Of a DNA stretch of 64,000 bases, positions 52,866-61,777 are shown piece by piece; within the stretch, counting starts at the first letter, position 1; each line of letters starts with the position of its first letter. Both the position numbers and the translations under genes were made by a program. A model generated the notes under the pieces. It saw only the letters and a program-made list of their open reading frames with translations, was not told the origin of the DNA and ran no database searches. The DNA comes from an uncultured Sphingomonas sp. (GTDB lineage Bacteria; Pseudomonadota; Alphaproteobacteria; Sphingomonadales; Sphingomonadaceae). The stretch lies in contig NZ_CAJXWX010000014.1 in the NCBI RefSeq assembly GCF_913062585.1, forward strand, positions 36,062 through 100,061, written 5' to 3'.

Positions 52866-54209
52866 ATGAGCGACCTGCTCTCCATTGGCGCTTCGGGCGT
52901 ACGCGCATATCAGACTGCGCTGAACGTGGTTGGCGAGAATATCGCCAATACCGGGACGGACGGCTATTCGCGTCGTACGACCAATCTGACCGAGGTCGGC
53001 AATGTGGCGGGCCGGATCAGCAACACGCTGACCGCCGGATCGGGCGTCATCGTCACCGGCATCGCCCGTTCGACCGACAGCTATGCCAGCGCCGGGGTGC
53101 GCAGCGCGACCGCCGACCTGAAGCGGACCCAGTCGGGCGTGACCTGGCTGAACCGTATCCAGGACGTGATGACCGGGGACCAGGTGTCCGAACGGTTGAC
53201 CAGTTTCTTCACCGCCGCGCGCGGCCTGGCCGCCGACCCGACATCGGGCGCGCTGCGCACGTCGATGATGGAAGCCGCCAATTCGGCGGCCTTCGCCTTT
53301 ACGGCGACCAACAAGGCGTTCGATTCGATGAACGCCGATTTCGACAGCCAGGCGCGCGACTCGGCGCGCCAGCTGTCGTCGCTGGCGGCCTCGCTGACCG
53401 CGGTCAATGACGGGCTGACCCGGACCCAGCCCAATTCGGCGGCGGCGGCCCAGCTGGCCGACCAGCGCGACCAGCTGATGTCGCAGATGAGCGGCCTGTC
53501 CGATGTCAGCGTCAGCACCGACGAGCTGGGCCGCGCCACCGTGCGGCTGGGCGACCGGGCGGGGCCGGTCCTGGTCTCTCCCACCGTATTGGGCGCGGTC
53601 AGCTATTCGCGCGATGCCGGCGGCGGCGTCAGCTTCTCGGTCATGTCCGAGGGGCAGTCCTCGGCCTTCGTGCCCTCCGGCGGGACGATCGGCGGGTTGC
53701 TCGACGGGGCGGAGCGGATCGCTGCGATGCGCAACAGCTTCAACACCGTCGCGCAGGATTTCGTCACGACGGTCAACACCATCCAGGCCCAGGGCCAGGA
53801 TGCCAACGGCAACGCCGGCCAGCCTCTCTTCAGCCTGACGAGCGGTTCCGCCGCGATGACCGTCGCGCTGACCGATCCGTCGCAGATCGCGGCGGCGGGG
53901 GTCGGCAAGGGCCCGCGCAATACCGACAATCTCTCGGCGATCGAAGCGTCGCGCTATACCGGCAAGTTCGAAGGCCGCCTGACCCAGATCATCAGCGACA
54001 ATGCTTCCACGTTGCAGCAGAAGCAGACGATCGCCGATGCCCAGACCTCGATCCTCGACGGCGCCAATTCGGCCCTGTCCAGCGCGACGGGCGTGACGCT
54101 CGACAATGAGGCGGTGTCGCTGATGCGCTTCCAACAGGCTTATTCCGCGTCCGGTCGCGTCATTCAGGTCGCGCGCGAAACCCTTCAAACCATTTTGGAT
54201 ATTCGGTGA
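52866..54209 (+). CDS. flgK: Hook-filament junction protein FlgK (HAP1)
   Basis: 447 residues. N-terminal GASGVRAYQTALNVVGENIA followed by NTGTDGYSRRTTNL, and C-terminal LDNEAVSLMRFQQAYSASGR with VIQVARETLQTILDI are family hallmarks. FlgK is the first junction protein between hook and filament. Its stop overlaps the flgL ATG by one base. Confidence 0.97.
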   Translation: MSDLLSIGASGVRAYQTALNVVGENIANTGTDGYSRRTTNLTEVGNVAGRISNTLTAGSGVIVTGIARSTDSYASAGVRSATADLKRTQSGVTWLNRIQDVMTGDQVSERLTSFFTAARGLAADPTSGALRTSMMEAANSAAFAFTATNKAFDSMNADFDSQARDSARQLSSLAASLTAVNDGLTRTQPNSAAAAQLADQRDQLMSQMSGLSDVSVSTDELGRATVRLGDRAGPVLVSPTVLGAVSYSRDAGGGVSFSVMSEGQSSAFVPSGGTIGGLLDGAERIAAMRNSFNTVAQDFVTTVNTIQAQGQDANGNAGQPLFSLTSGSAAMTVALTDPSQIAAAGVGKGPRNTDNLSAIEASRYTGKFEGRLTQIISDNASTLQQKQTIADAQTSILDGANSALSSATGVTLDNEAVSLMRFQQAYSASGRVIQVARETLQTILDIR

Positions 54210-55120
54210 TGGCGATACAGGTTTCGACCTCCACCATGTATGACAGCGCGCTGCGGCGCATGTCCGCCTTGCAGAGCAAGGCCAACGACCTGATGACGCA
54301 GAACGCGACCGGCAAGCGGTTCGTCAAGCCGTCCGACGATCCCACCGCCGCCGCGCAGGTCGCGCAGCTGGACCGGGCCGATGCGGACGCCGCCGTCTAT
54401 ACGAGCAATTTGTCGCTGGCCAAGTCGGTGCTGCAACAGGTCGACACGACGCTCGGGTCGATCGGCGACCAGCTGAAGAATGCGGTCGAACTGGCGACCA
54501 AGGCGGCCAACGGCACGCTCAACGATTACGACCGCTCGGTGATCGGCGATCAGGTGGCGGCGATCCGCGACCAGCTCGTGCAGCTTGGCAATACCCGCGA
54601 CATCCGCAACCAGCCGCTGTTCGGCACGGTCGACGGCACCGATCCGGTTCAGTCGAACGGCGGCACCATCACCTATTCCGAGCCCAAGGTCTCGGCCGTG
54701 CCGATCGACCGGGACCAGACGGTCGAGATCACCGCGGGCGCGCAGCAGATCTTCCAGTCGGGCGGCACCGACACCTTCACCGTGCTGAACAATCTGATCA
54801 CCGCGCTCAAGACGCCGAAGGCCACCGGCGGCAGCGCCGCCAGCGATACGATCCGCAACTCGATCGACCAGCTGAACGCGGCCAACAACAATGTCGGCGT
54901 GGTCCAGGCGTCGATCGGCGCGCGCCAGACCCGGGTCGAACTGCAGCAGACGCTGATGACGACCGCGGCGACCGACCGCGCGTCGCTGCGCTCCGCTGTG
55001 TCGGATGCCGACATCGCCAGCAACATCGCCCAGCTGCAGCAGACGATGACCGTGTTGCAGGCGACCCAGGCCAGCTTCACCAAGCTGTCCAGCCTGTCGC
55101 TGTTCGATTATCTGAAATAA
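54209..55120 (+). CDS. flgL: Hook-filament junction protein FlgL (HAP3)
   Basis: 303 residues. Starts MAIQVSTSTMYDSALRRMSA and contains TGKRFVKPSDDPTAAAQVAQ, the flagellin-like N-terminal helix of FlgL; the C-terminal helix reads LQQTMTVLQATQASFTKLSS and LSLFDYLK. ATG 54209 is chosen over GTG 54206 because of the TGATG junction with flgK. Last of the flgB-L run. Confidence 0.96.
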   Translation: MAIQVSTSTMYDSALRRMSALQSKANDLMTQNATGKRFVKPSDDPTAAAQVAQLDRADADAAVYTSNLSLAKSVLQQVDTTLGSIGDQLKNAVELATKAANGTLNDYDRSVIGDQVAAIRDQLVQLGNTRDIRNQPLFGTVDGTDPVQSNGGTITYSEPKVSAVPIDRDQTVEITAGAQQIFQSGGTDTFTVLNNLITALKTPKATGGSAASDTIRNSIDQLNAANNNVGVVQASIGARQTRVELQQTLMTTAATDRASLRSAVSDADIASNIAQLQQTMTVLQATQASFTKLSSLSLFDYLK

Positions 55121-55233
55121 TCGTCACGGTTCGCCGCATGCTTTCCGGTGCGGTAACCCTATGGTGACCAAATCGCGCTAGTCCAGACATCTGACGGCCC
55201 TTGTGCCGCTCCCTGCTGGAGAATCGGTTCACC

Positions 55234-56097
55234 ATGTTTCCTGCCATCGGCCTTGTCATCCTGCTCGGCATGGTCTTCGGCGGCTTCGCCATCACTGGCG
55301 GCCAGCTGGGACCCGTGTTCGAGGCGATTCCCCACGAGATGCTCATCATCGGCGGCGCGGCCGTCGGCGCGCTCGTCATCGGCAATAGCGGTGCCGAGCT
55401 GAAGGCGCTGGGCGGCGCCATGGGCAAGATCTTCAAGGGGCCCAAATACAAGAAGCAGGACTATCTGGACGTCATCTTCCTCGTCTCGAAGCTGATGAAG
55501 ATGCTGCGCACCGAGGGGCCGATCGCGCTGGAGCCGCATGTCGAGGACCCGAAGTCCTCCTCGGTCTTCGCCGAATATCCGCGTCTCGTCGCCGACCATA
55601 CGTTGGTCAACCTGATCGCCGACACGCTGCGCCTGGTCGTCGTGTCGTCGGGCACGCTCGACGTGCACGCGGTCGAGGAGGTCATGGACAACGCCATCAA
55701 GACCCACCACCACGAGGTCGAGGGACCGCAGGGCACGCTCCAGAGCCTCGCCGACTCGCTCCCCGCGCTCGGCATCGTCGCGGCCGTGCTCGGCATCGTG
55801 AAGACCATGGGTTCGATCGACAAGCCGCCGAGCGTGCTGGGCGGCATGATCGGCTCGGCGCTGGTCGGCACCTTCATGGGCGTGTTGCTCGCATACGGCA
55901 TCGTGAACCCGTTCGCGGGCCGCCTGAAGCAGGTGATCGACGCCGACGCCGCCATCTATCACGTCGTCAAGCAGATCATCATCGCCTCGCTCCACGGCCA
56001 TCCGCAGCCGCTGGTGATCGAAGCCGCGCGCTCGGGCATCAAGCACAAGGACCAGCCCGGCTTCGCCGAGGTGTTCGACGGCCTGCGGGGCAAGTAA
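55234..56097 (+). CDS. motA: Flagellar motor stator protein MotA
   Basis: 287 residues from ATG 55234, with CTGGAGA upstream. Four membrane helices are seen: IGLVILLGMVFGGFAITGG, EMLIIGGAAVGALVIGNSG, and the pore pair LPALGIVAAVLGIVKTMGSI and ALVGTFMGVLLAYGIVNPFA. The cytoplasmic loop contains TLVNLIADTLRLVVVSSGTL. It forms the proton-driven stator with MotB three bases downstream. A 113-base gap separates it from flgL; a weak GAAA-N15-GCCGCA match at 55114 is the only late-promoter-like hit. Confidence 0.96.
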   Translation: MFPAIGLVILLGMVFGGFAITGGQLGPVFEAIPHEMLIIGGAAVGALVIGNSGAELKALGGAMGKIFKGPKYKKQDYLDVIFLVSKLMKMLRTEGPIALEPHVEDPKSSSVFAEYPRLVADHTLVNLIADTLRLVVVSSGTLDVHAVEEVMDNAIKTHHHEVEGPQGTLQSLADSLPALGIVAAVLGIVKTMGSIDKPPSVLGGMIGSALVGTFMGVLLAYGIVNPFAGRLKQVIDADAAIYHVVKQIIIASLHGHPQPLVIEAARSGIKHKDQPGFAEVFDGLRGK

Positions 56098-56100
56098 GCC

Positions 56101-56991
56101 ATGGCGCGCGCACCGCACGGCAAGAACGAGCCGCCCAAGATCATCATCGTCAAGAAGATCATCGCCGATGGTCATGGCGGGCATCATGGCGGCGCGTGGA
56201 AGGTCGCCTATGCCGACTTCGTGACCGCGATGATGGCGTTCTTCCTGCTGCTCTGGCTGCTGGGCGCCACCACCGAGAAACAGCGCAAGGGCATTGCCGA
56301 TTACTTCGCGCCGACCCTGCTCGACACCCATTCCGCCGGGATCGGCGGCGGCGCGCTGAACGGCGGGCCGGGCGCGGGCCAGAAGATGTCCGGCACCAAC
56401 GGCCTGATGCAGTTGATCGTCCCCAAGATATCGGACGATGGCGGCGACCGGGCCGGGACCGGCGACAAGGGATCGCTGCGCAATCCCAATGCCGAGGCTG
56501 TGGACCGCAAGAAATTCGCCGAGCTGCAAAAGGCGCTCGAGAAGAAGATGGACATGACGCCCGACCTGAAGCGTCTGGCCAAGCATATCCGCTTCATCCC
56601 GACCCAGGACGGCCTGCGCATCGACCTGGTCGACAATGCCGATTATTCGATGTTCGCCAGCGGTACGACCTCGCTCGAGCCCGAGGCATCGGCGCTGATC
56701 GGCACCATCGCCCAGTCGATCGCCGGCCTGCCCAACACGATCATGATCCGTGGTCATACCGACGGCGTCGGTTACGGCGATCCGCGCGCGATGAACAACT
56801 GGATGCTGTCGTCCAGCCGCGCCGAGTCGACTCGCCGTCGCCTGGCCGCCGGGGGCATCCCCGAGTCGCGTTTCGAGCGGATCGAAGGCGTCGCCGACCG
56901 CGAACCGATCATTGCCGACAATCCGTCGGACCCGCGCAACCGGCGCGTGGCGATCACCCTGCTCTATCGCAAGGGGCATTTCGGGCAGTAG
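56101..56991 (+). CDS. motB: Flagellar motor stator protein MotB
   Basis: 296 residues. The single helix WKVAYADFVTAMMAFFLLLW carries the essential proton-binding aspartate. The C-terminal OmpA domain has IMIRGHTDGVGY, NNWMLSSSRAESTRRRLAAG, and DPRNRRVAITLLYR, all of the peptidoglycan-binding motifs intact. A His/Gly-rich stretch (ADGHGGHHGG) precedes the helix. This is the canonical stator, in contrast to the eroded MotB-like protein at 44781. Confidence 0.97.
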   Translation: MARAPHGKNEPPKIIIVKKIIADGHGGHHGGAWKVAYADFVTAMMAFFLLLWLLGATTEKQRKGIADYFAPTLLDTHSAGIGGGALNGGPGAGQKMSGTNGLMQLIVPKISDDGGDRAGTGDKGSLRNPNAEAVDRKKFAELQKALEKKMDMTPDLKRLAKHIRFIPTQDGLRIDLVDNADYSMFASGTTSLEPEASALIGTIAQSIAGLPNTIMIRGHTDGVGYGDPRAMNNWMLSSSRAESTRRRLAAGGIPESRFERIEGVADREPIIADNPSDPRNRRVAITLLYRKGHFGQ

Positions 56992-57028
56992 GCGCGCGGC
57001 GCCGGCTGCCCGTGCGCCCGCCGGGCGA

Positions 57029-57643
57029 TCAGGCGATCGGTGAGGCCTGGAACGCGGCCGTTGCTTCGGCCCGCTCGCTCAGCGCGGCCAGCGCGGGATG
57101 ATCGGCGGCGGATAGCAGATCGGGCAGGACGAACTGGGTGAAGCGCCAGCTCACGGACGTCGTGACGTCGGCCTGCATGGCGCGCGGTCCGAATTGCCAG
57201 CCTGGCGTCGCGGCGAATTCGGTTTCCAACAGGGCATAAGCGGCCCGCAATTGTCCCTCGACCCGGTCGAGCCAGGGCTGGTGCTGTTTTTCGGCAGGCC
57301 GCAAATTGCGTTCATAGACGATCTGGACGCTCTTCTCGCAGGCGGCGAGGGCAAGCCCGATCAGGCGTTGCGACCGGACGAAATCCGGCCCGTCCTGCGG
57401 CGTGAGGCGCAGCGCGGGTGATGCCAGCCGATCCAGCGTGTCCAGGATCAGGGTCGAGTCCAGCAGGACGCTTCCGTCATCCATGACCAGCGTCGGCGCC
57501 TTCACCACCGGATTGATCGCCGCAAAGGCGTCGAAGTCGCGAAAGACGGAGAGCGGGACATGCGCGAACGGCAGGTCGAGCAGCCGCAGCGATATCGCCA
57601 CCCGGCGAACATAGGGTGAGTCGAGCATTCCGATCAGGCGCAT
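57029..57643 (-). CDS. Glutathione S-transferase family protein
   Basis: 204 residues from ATG 57643, after a GGGGGA site. The thioredoxin-like N-terminal domain starts MRLIGMLDSPYVRRVAISLR, with Ser9 where catalytic Ser/Cys lies, VKAPTLVMDDGSVLLDSTLI (cis-Pro and the glutathione-binding DS), then an all-helical C-terminal domain. The substrate is unknown. A frame extending 18 codons upstream lacks a ribosome site. Confidence 0.88.
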   Translation of the reverse strand: MRLIGMLDSPYVRRVAISLRLLDLPFAHVPLSVFRDFDAFAAINPVVKAPTLVMDDGSVLLDSTLILDTLDRLASPALRLTPQDGPDFVRSQRLIGLALAACEKSVQIVYERNLRPAEKQHQPWLDRVEGQLRAAYALLETEFAATPGWQFGPRAMQADVTTSVSWRFTQFVLPDLLSAADHPALAALSERAEATAAFQASPIA

Positions 57644-57738
57644 GGTGGTCCCCCGCTTTTTGCAGTCCGTCTGCGATAGCCGGTTTTCCTGGGCCATGTC
57701 CCATCGGTCAAGCGCCGCGCCCGTGCCGCCGATACGAC

Positions 57739-57794
57739 AAGGCCCGCCCGACCTCGCGCACTCTGGGAGAGAGGCGGGGGGTCGGGCGGGCCTT
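57739..57794 (-). terminator. Long hairpin downstream of mucR
   Basis: Perfect 15-base arms AAGGCCCGCCCGACC at 57739-57753 and its reverse complement at 57780-57794, between the mucR stop (57822) and the GST start (57643). Likely ends the mucR transcript, although no strong T-run follows. Confidence 0.7.
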
Positions 57795-57821
57795 GGTGCG
57801 ATCAGTCGATCGCGGCGGCGC

Positions 57822-58319
57822 TTATTCGGCGTCGGCGGTCGCTTCGGCCTTGCGCTTGCGGCCCGGAGTAGCGGCAGCGCCGGCGGCGTTGCGCGGACCG
57901 GGCTTGCGGCCCAGGCCGATCTTCTTCGCCATCGCGCGACGGCTTTCCGAATAGCTTTCGGCGACCATCGGATAGTCGGGCTTCAGGCCATAGCGCTCGC
58001 GATATTCTTCCGGCGTCAGGCCATGGGTGGCCAGATGGCGGCGCAGCGTCTTGTACGGCTTGCCGTCGATCATCGACACGATATGATCCTTCGACGCCAG
58101 CGACTTGCGCACCGAGACGGCCGGAACATATTCGGTCGGCGCCTCGACGTCCGCGGCCTGCGGTGCAGAGCCCAGCAGCGAAGACACGGTCTCATGCATC
58201 TTGTGGAGGAAAGCCGGAACCTCTTCCGACGAGGTGCGGGTATTGGGATTGCCCAACCACGCAATGGTCAGTTCGGTTGCCAGTTCTACGGCATTCACAT
58301 CGATAGGGTCGTCGGCCAT
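57822..58319 (-). CDS. mucR: MucR/Ros family transcriptional regulator lacking zinc-finger cysteines
   Basis: 165 residues. The Ros/MucR DNA-binding region is clear: IDGKPYKTLRRHLATHGLTP, EEYRERYGLKPDYPMVAESY and AKKIGLGRKPG. In zinc-binding family members this begins with a Cys pair; here the position reads IVSMIDG, and the whole protein contains no cysteine, so the site must fold without C2H2 zinc coordination. The tail is Ala/Lys/Arg-rich. MucR proteins control exopolysaccharide and motility in rhizobia. AGGAG precedes ATG 58319, and the upstream DNA carries TTGACC/GGTCAA repeats. Confidence 0.9.
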   Translation of the reverse strand: MADDPIDVNAVELATELTIAWLGNPNTRTSSEEVPAFLHKMHETVSSLLGSAPQAADVEAPTEYVPAVSVRKSLASKDHIVSMIDGKPYKTLRRHLATHGLTPEEYRERYGLKPDYPMVAESYSESRRAMAKKIGLGRKPGPRNAAGAAATPGRKRKAEATADAE

Positions 58320-58709
58320 GATACGCTCCTGTTATTTTGACCTTGACCTAACCGTCAATCGCGTGAGGTCAACCATTGAGTTGGGATCCTAATCAAAATC
58401 TATCAAAAAACGGATCCGATTTACTTGTCGCAACCTGTCGCAGAATTTCAGGAAGCGATCCGGAAACGGATGATCATCGCCGTGCGGCGACATTCGCGAT
58501 CCGGCTAAGGTTTCAATACAGCACGGATATTGCGCTCGTCCGGGCGGATGATGACGGGTTCGTCACGCGCGATGCCGAACCAGGGGACGACGCCCCGGTC
58601 TACGATTGCAAAAAATGCAAGAAAAATTGATTAGGTTGCAGTTGTGCTAATCGTCGGATTCGGCCAGAAGGAACGGGCCTTTCAGGCATCCTCTCCTAAA
58701 AACTTTCAT
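58320..58709. other. AT-richer intergenic region upstream of mucR
   Basis: About 390 bases between mucR and an orphan plus-strand terminator. The first 60 bases contain TTGACC and GGTCAA boxes suited to an autoregulatory mucR promoter. The rest is less GC-rich than anywhere else in the window. An 84-codon TTG-initiated frame (58376-58630) lacks coding character. A plus-strand small RNA ending at the 58710 terminator is possible. Confidence 0.5.
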
Positions 58710-58737
58710 GGCTGGTCTTCGGACCGGCCTTTTTTTT
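58710..58737 (+). terminator. Strong orphan rho-independent terminator
   Basis: Stem GGCTGGTC / GACCGGCC closed by a TTCG loop and followed by eight T on the plus strand. No plus-strand protein gene ends upstream within the region, so it probably ends a non-coding transcript. The sequence just before it has CATCCTCTCC, an unpaired pyrimidine-rich, anti-Shine-Dalgarno-like segment. Confidence 0.85.
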
Positions 58738-58893
58738 GGCTTGCGTCGGGCGCGGATCGGCCTAGGCTGAAATGATCGCCGCGCACCAAATATAAAGACA
58801 AGCAGGAGTGGAAGCCGCCGGGAAGACCGGCACCCGCGCGTCGGTGCCGGGGGTTGAGCGACACTTCGCTCCCCCCGTAGTGCCCCCCACGCG

Positions 58894-59262
58894 TTATTTC
58901 CGCTCGGCGGGCGGATCGCGATGGATAAAATGATTCAGCGCCGACAGCGCCATTCCGGCCCAGGCTGCGGCCTCGGACGGGCCAGGCCTGGTGGAGTCGG
59001 TCACTTTCGGCGGCTCGACCGCGGGGTCGGGTGACGGACCTGGCGGCGGCGCGGGGGATGGCTCGCTGGTCCGACCGGCATCGCGCGCCAGGGCGGAGGC
59101 CGCAACGATCAGACCGGTGGCCAGCAACTGCCGCCCCGCCGGACTGCGCGCCTGATCCAGCAGGACCTGGCCGATCCGGTGCAAGGGGGAGGGGCCGGGC
59201 GCCGCGGCCTGTGCATCCTGCGCCGCCTTTTTCTGCTTTTTCTTCTGCTTCTTCTTGCCCAT
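58894..59262 (-). CDS. Hypothetical protein, basic N-terminus and proline-rich middle
   Basis: 122 residues, not recognised. A lysine/glutamine-rich start (GKKKQKKKQKKAAQD) is followed by a short hydrophobic stretch (LLATGLIVAASALA, about residues 46-60), a Pro/Ser/Glu-rich linker and a helical tail AAAWAGMALSALNHF. TGGGAG lies eight bases before ATG 59262, and an AT-rich palindrome lies just upstream. It sits between an orphan terminator and rpoN. Could be a small membrane-associated protein; no function is proposed. Confidence 0.6.
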   Translation of the reverse strand: MGKKKQKKKQKKAAQDAQAAAPGPSPLHRIGQVLLDQARSPAGRQLLATGLIVAASALARDAGRTSEPSPAPPPGPSPDPAVEPPKVTDSTRPGPSEAAAWAGMALSALNHFIHRDPPAERK

Positions 59263-59277
59263 GGCCAGGCTCCCAAT

Positions 59278-59299
59278 GTGTATTTGTAATATAATACAC
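59278..59299. promoter_or_regulatory. AT-rich imperfect palindrome upstream of the hypothetical gene
   Basis: Seven-base outer arms GTGTATT and AATACAC around TGTAATAT, located 16-37 bases before ATG 59262 and 30 bases after the rpoN stop. It looks like an operator overlapping a -10 element (TATTATAT on the minus strand). Confidence 0.45.
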
Positions 59300-59328
59300 C
59301 TGAGGGCCGGTTCAACCCATGCGGTCGA

Positions 59329-60813
59329 TCAGCCGTTCAAGGTGCGCGCGCGACGCCGCTGGACCGAGCTGCCGATCCCCATCGCCTCGCGATATTTGGC
59401 GACCGTACGCCTGGCGATGTCGAAGCCCTTGGCCTGGAGCAGCTCGACCAGCGTGTCGTCGGACAGGATCTTGGTGCCCTCATTGGCGATCAGCGCCTTG
59501 ATCGCGCTCTTCACCGCCTCGGCCGATACGGCATCGCCGCCGTCGGCTGCCGCGATGCCGCTGGTGAAGAAGAATTTCAGCTCGAACAGCCCGCGCGCGC
59601 AGCTCAGATATTTGTTGCTCGTGACCCGGCTGACGGTCGATTCGTGCATCCCGATCGCCTCGGCGACTCGCGCCAGGGTCAGCGGTTTCAGATGCGCGAT
59701 GCCGTGGAGGAAGAACGCGTCCTGCACCTTCACGATCTCGGTCGCGACGCGGATGATCGTGCGCTGGCGCTGGTCGAGGGCCTTCATCAGCCAGTTGGCG
59801 CTGGCCAGGCAATCGGCCAGCCACGCCTTGGACCCCTTGTCCTGGGGACCGAGGCGCAGCTCCTGATAATAACGGCGGTTGACCAGCACGCGGGGCAGGG
59901 TGGCGGTATTGAGCTCGATTCCCCAGCCCGCCTTGGTCCGCGTAACGAACAGGTCGGGGATGACGGCCTGGGCAGGCTCGCCGCCATAGCGACAGCCGGG
60001 CTTGGGATCATAGCCGCGCAGCTCGCGGATCATGTCGGCCATGTCCTCGTCATCCACGCCGCACAGGCGCTTCAGCCGGACCAGGTCGCCGCGCGCCAGC
60101 AGGTCGAGATTGGCGATCAGCTTGGCCATGCAGGGATCGTAGCGGTCGGCCTCTTTGGCCTGGAGCGCCAGGCATTCGGCCAGATCGCGGGCGCCGACGC
60201 CGGTGGGGTCGAGGCTCTGGACCACCGACAGCACCGACTCGACCCGGGCGATCGGGACGCCCAGCCGCTCGGCGATCTCGCCCAGCGGCACGGTCAGATA
60301 GCCCGCCTCGTCCAGCTGGTCGATGATGTGCGCCGCAACGGTCAGCTCGACGCCGGACAGGATCAAGGCGACCTGCTCGCCCAGATGCTCGGCCAGATTG
60401 GGCGCATCGCCGGGCAGCGAATCCCAGTCGGGGCCGTCTTCGCCGCCCAGGCCACCGCCGCTTCCCGTCCCGTTCAGCGACAGGCCGCCATCGGGCCCGG
60501 TGCCGCCATCGGCGACGCTGTCCTGCTGATGGCTCTCGGTCGCATAGTCCAGGTCGAGCCCGCGATCCTCCGCCGGGGCGGTGCCCGTCACCAGCTCGTC
60601 CGCGCCCGCCGGCGCCTCGCGCTCGGGCCGCTCCGGCGTCGCCACCTCGCGCACCGCCGTCGCGTCGAGCAGGGGGTTCTTCTCGACCTCTTCGGCGATG
60701 AACGCCTCGACCTCCAGATTGGACAGCGTCAGCAGCTTGATCGCCTGCTGAAGCTGCGGCGTCATGACCAGCGACTGCGACTGGCGGATGTCGAGACGCG
60801 GCGCGAGACTCAT
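59329..60813 (-). CDS. rpoN: RNA polymerase sigma54 factor RpoN
   Basis: 494 residues from ATG 60813. Region I is glutamine/leucine-rich (RQSQSLVMTPQLQQAIKLLT), region II acidic and Gly-rich (about residues 60-130), the core-binding part follows, and the RpoN box ARRTVAKYRE near the C-terminus recognises the -24 element. It needs an activator such as the FlbD-like protein at 34667 to open promoters. It is downstream of lptB on the same strand with about 90 bases between, the order common in proteobacteria. A start at 60846 would add 11 unlikely residues. Confidence 0.97.
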   Translation of the reverse strand: MSLAPRLDIRQSQSLVMTPQLQQAIKLLTLSNLEVEAFIAEEVEKNPLLDATAVREVATPERPEREAPAGADELVTGTAPAEDRGLDLDYATESHQQDSVADGGTGPDGGLSLNGTGSGGGLGGEDGPDWDSLPGDAPNLAEHLGEQVALILSGVELTVAAHIIDQLDEAGYLTVPLGEIAERLGVPIARVESVLSVVQSLDPTGVGARDLAECLALQAKEADRYDPCMAKLIANLDLLARGDLVRLKRLCGVDDEDMADMIRELRGYDPKPGCRYGGEPAQAVIPDLFVTRTKAGWGIELNTATLPRVLVNRRYYQELRLGPQDKGSKAWLADCLASANWLMKALDQRQRTIIRVATEIVKVQDAFFLHGIAHLKPLTLARVAEAIGMHESTVSRVTSNKYLSCARGLFELKFFFTSGIAAADGGDAVSAEAVKSAIKALIANEGTKILSDDTLVELLQAKGFDIARRTVAKYREAMGIGSSVQRRRARTLNG

Positions 60814-60903
60814 ATTACCGCTGCCCGTCCGACGCCCCGTGCCCATCGCCCGGTAAGGGCGATGAAGCGGAACGGAGCGGATCGGGGCGCACTTCTCATC
60901 AGA

Positions 60904-61704
60904 TCAGAGCGAAAAGCCCTCGCCCAGATAGAGGCGGCGGACATTGGCGTCGGCGACCAGTTCCTCCGGCGATCCGGTGAACAGCACGCGCCCGTCATAG
61001 ATGATGTAGGCGCGGTCGACGATGTCCAGCGTCTCGCGGACATTATGGTCGGTGATGAGGACACCGATGTCGCGCCGCTTCAGGTCCTTCACCAGGTCGC
61101 GGATGTCGGCGATCGAGATCGGGTCGATGCCCGCGAACGGTTCGTCGAGCAGCATGATCGACGGGTCGGCGGCCAGCGCGCGGGCGATCTCTGCGCGGCG
61201 CCGCTCGCCGCCCGACAGGGCCATGGCGGGCGCGGCACGCAGGCGGGTCAGGCCGAATTCCTCCAGCAGCTTGTCCAGCTTGCGCGCGCGCTCGGCCGGG
61301 TCCGGCTCGGCCAGCTCCAGCACGGTCAGGATGTTCTTCTCGATCGACAGGCCCCGGAAGATCGAGGTTTCCTGCGGCAGATAGCCCAGGCCCAGGATCG
61401 CGCGGCGATACATGGGCAGGCCGGTGATATCCTCGCCGTCCAGCATGATGCGGCCCGAATCGGGCTTCACCAGACCCATGACCGAATAGAAGCAGGTCGT
61501 CTTGCCCGCGCCGTTCGGCCCCAGCAGCCCGATCACCTCGCCGCGCCCGACCGAGACCGACACGTCGGTCAGGACGGTGCGCTTGTCATAGCTTTTGGCA
61601 ATCGAGACGACCTGCAGGCCGTTGGCGACCGGCGGCTCCGACACGGGCGCGGTGCGGTGGCCGGTGCGCTGACCGGCCTCGCGAATCGGGGTTTCCATGT
61701 CCAT
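60904..61704 (-). CDS. lptB: Lipopolysaccharide export ATPase LptB
   Basis: 266 residues from ATG 61704, with AAGGAAAG upstream. ABC ATPase with Walker A GPNGAGKTT, signature LSGGERRRAEIARALA, Walker B SIMLLDEPFAGIDP and switch histidine LITDHNVRETL. It powers lipopolysaccharide extraction with LptFG. The N-terminal 30 residues are an Arg/Thr/Pro-rich extension beyond the usual start of LptB. Part of rnd-lptC-lptA-lptB-rpoN. Confidence 0.97.
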   Translation of the reverse strand: MDMETPIREAGQRTGHRTAPVSEPPVANGLQVVSIAKSYDKRTVLTDVSVSVGRGEVIGLLGPNGAGKTTCFYSVMGLVKPDSGRIMLDGEDITGLPMYRRAILGLGYLPQETSIFRGLSIEKNILTVLELAEPDPAERARKLDKLLEEFGLTRLRAAPAMALSGGERRRAEIARALAADPSIMLLDEPFAGIDPISIADIRDLVKDLKRRDIGVLITDHNVRETLDIVDRAYIIYDGRVLFTGSPEELVADANVRRLYLGEGFSL

Positions 61705-61777
61705 CGGCCCGTTCTTTCCTTACCTGATGGCCTTACATCACGGGACGTTAGCGCGCACTTACCGCCCGCGTCACGCC

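Noticed and set aside
55190..55215. GG-N10-GC as a sigma54 promoter for motA
   Set aside because: Only the invariant dinucleotides match; the surrounding TGGCAC and TTGC elements do not.
58376..58630. An 84-codon TTG-started frame ending DCKKCKKN
   Set aside because: No ribosome-binding site, no recognised domain, and codon usage unlike neighbours. Kept only as intergenic sequence, although a tiny protein cannot be excluded.
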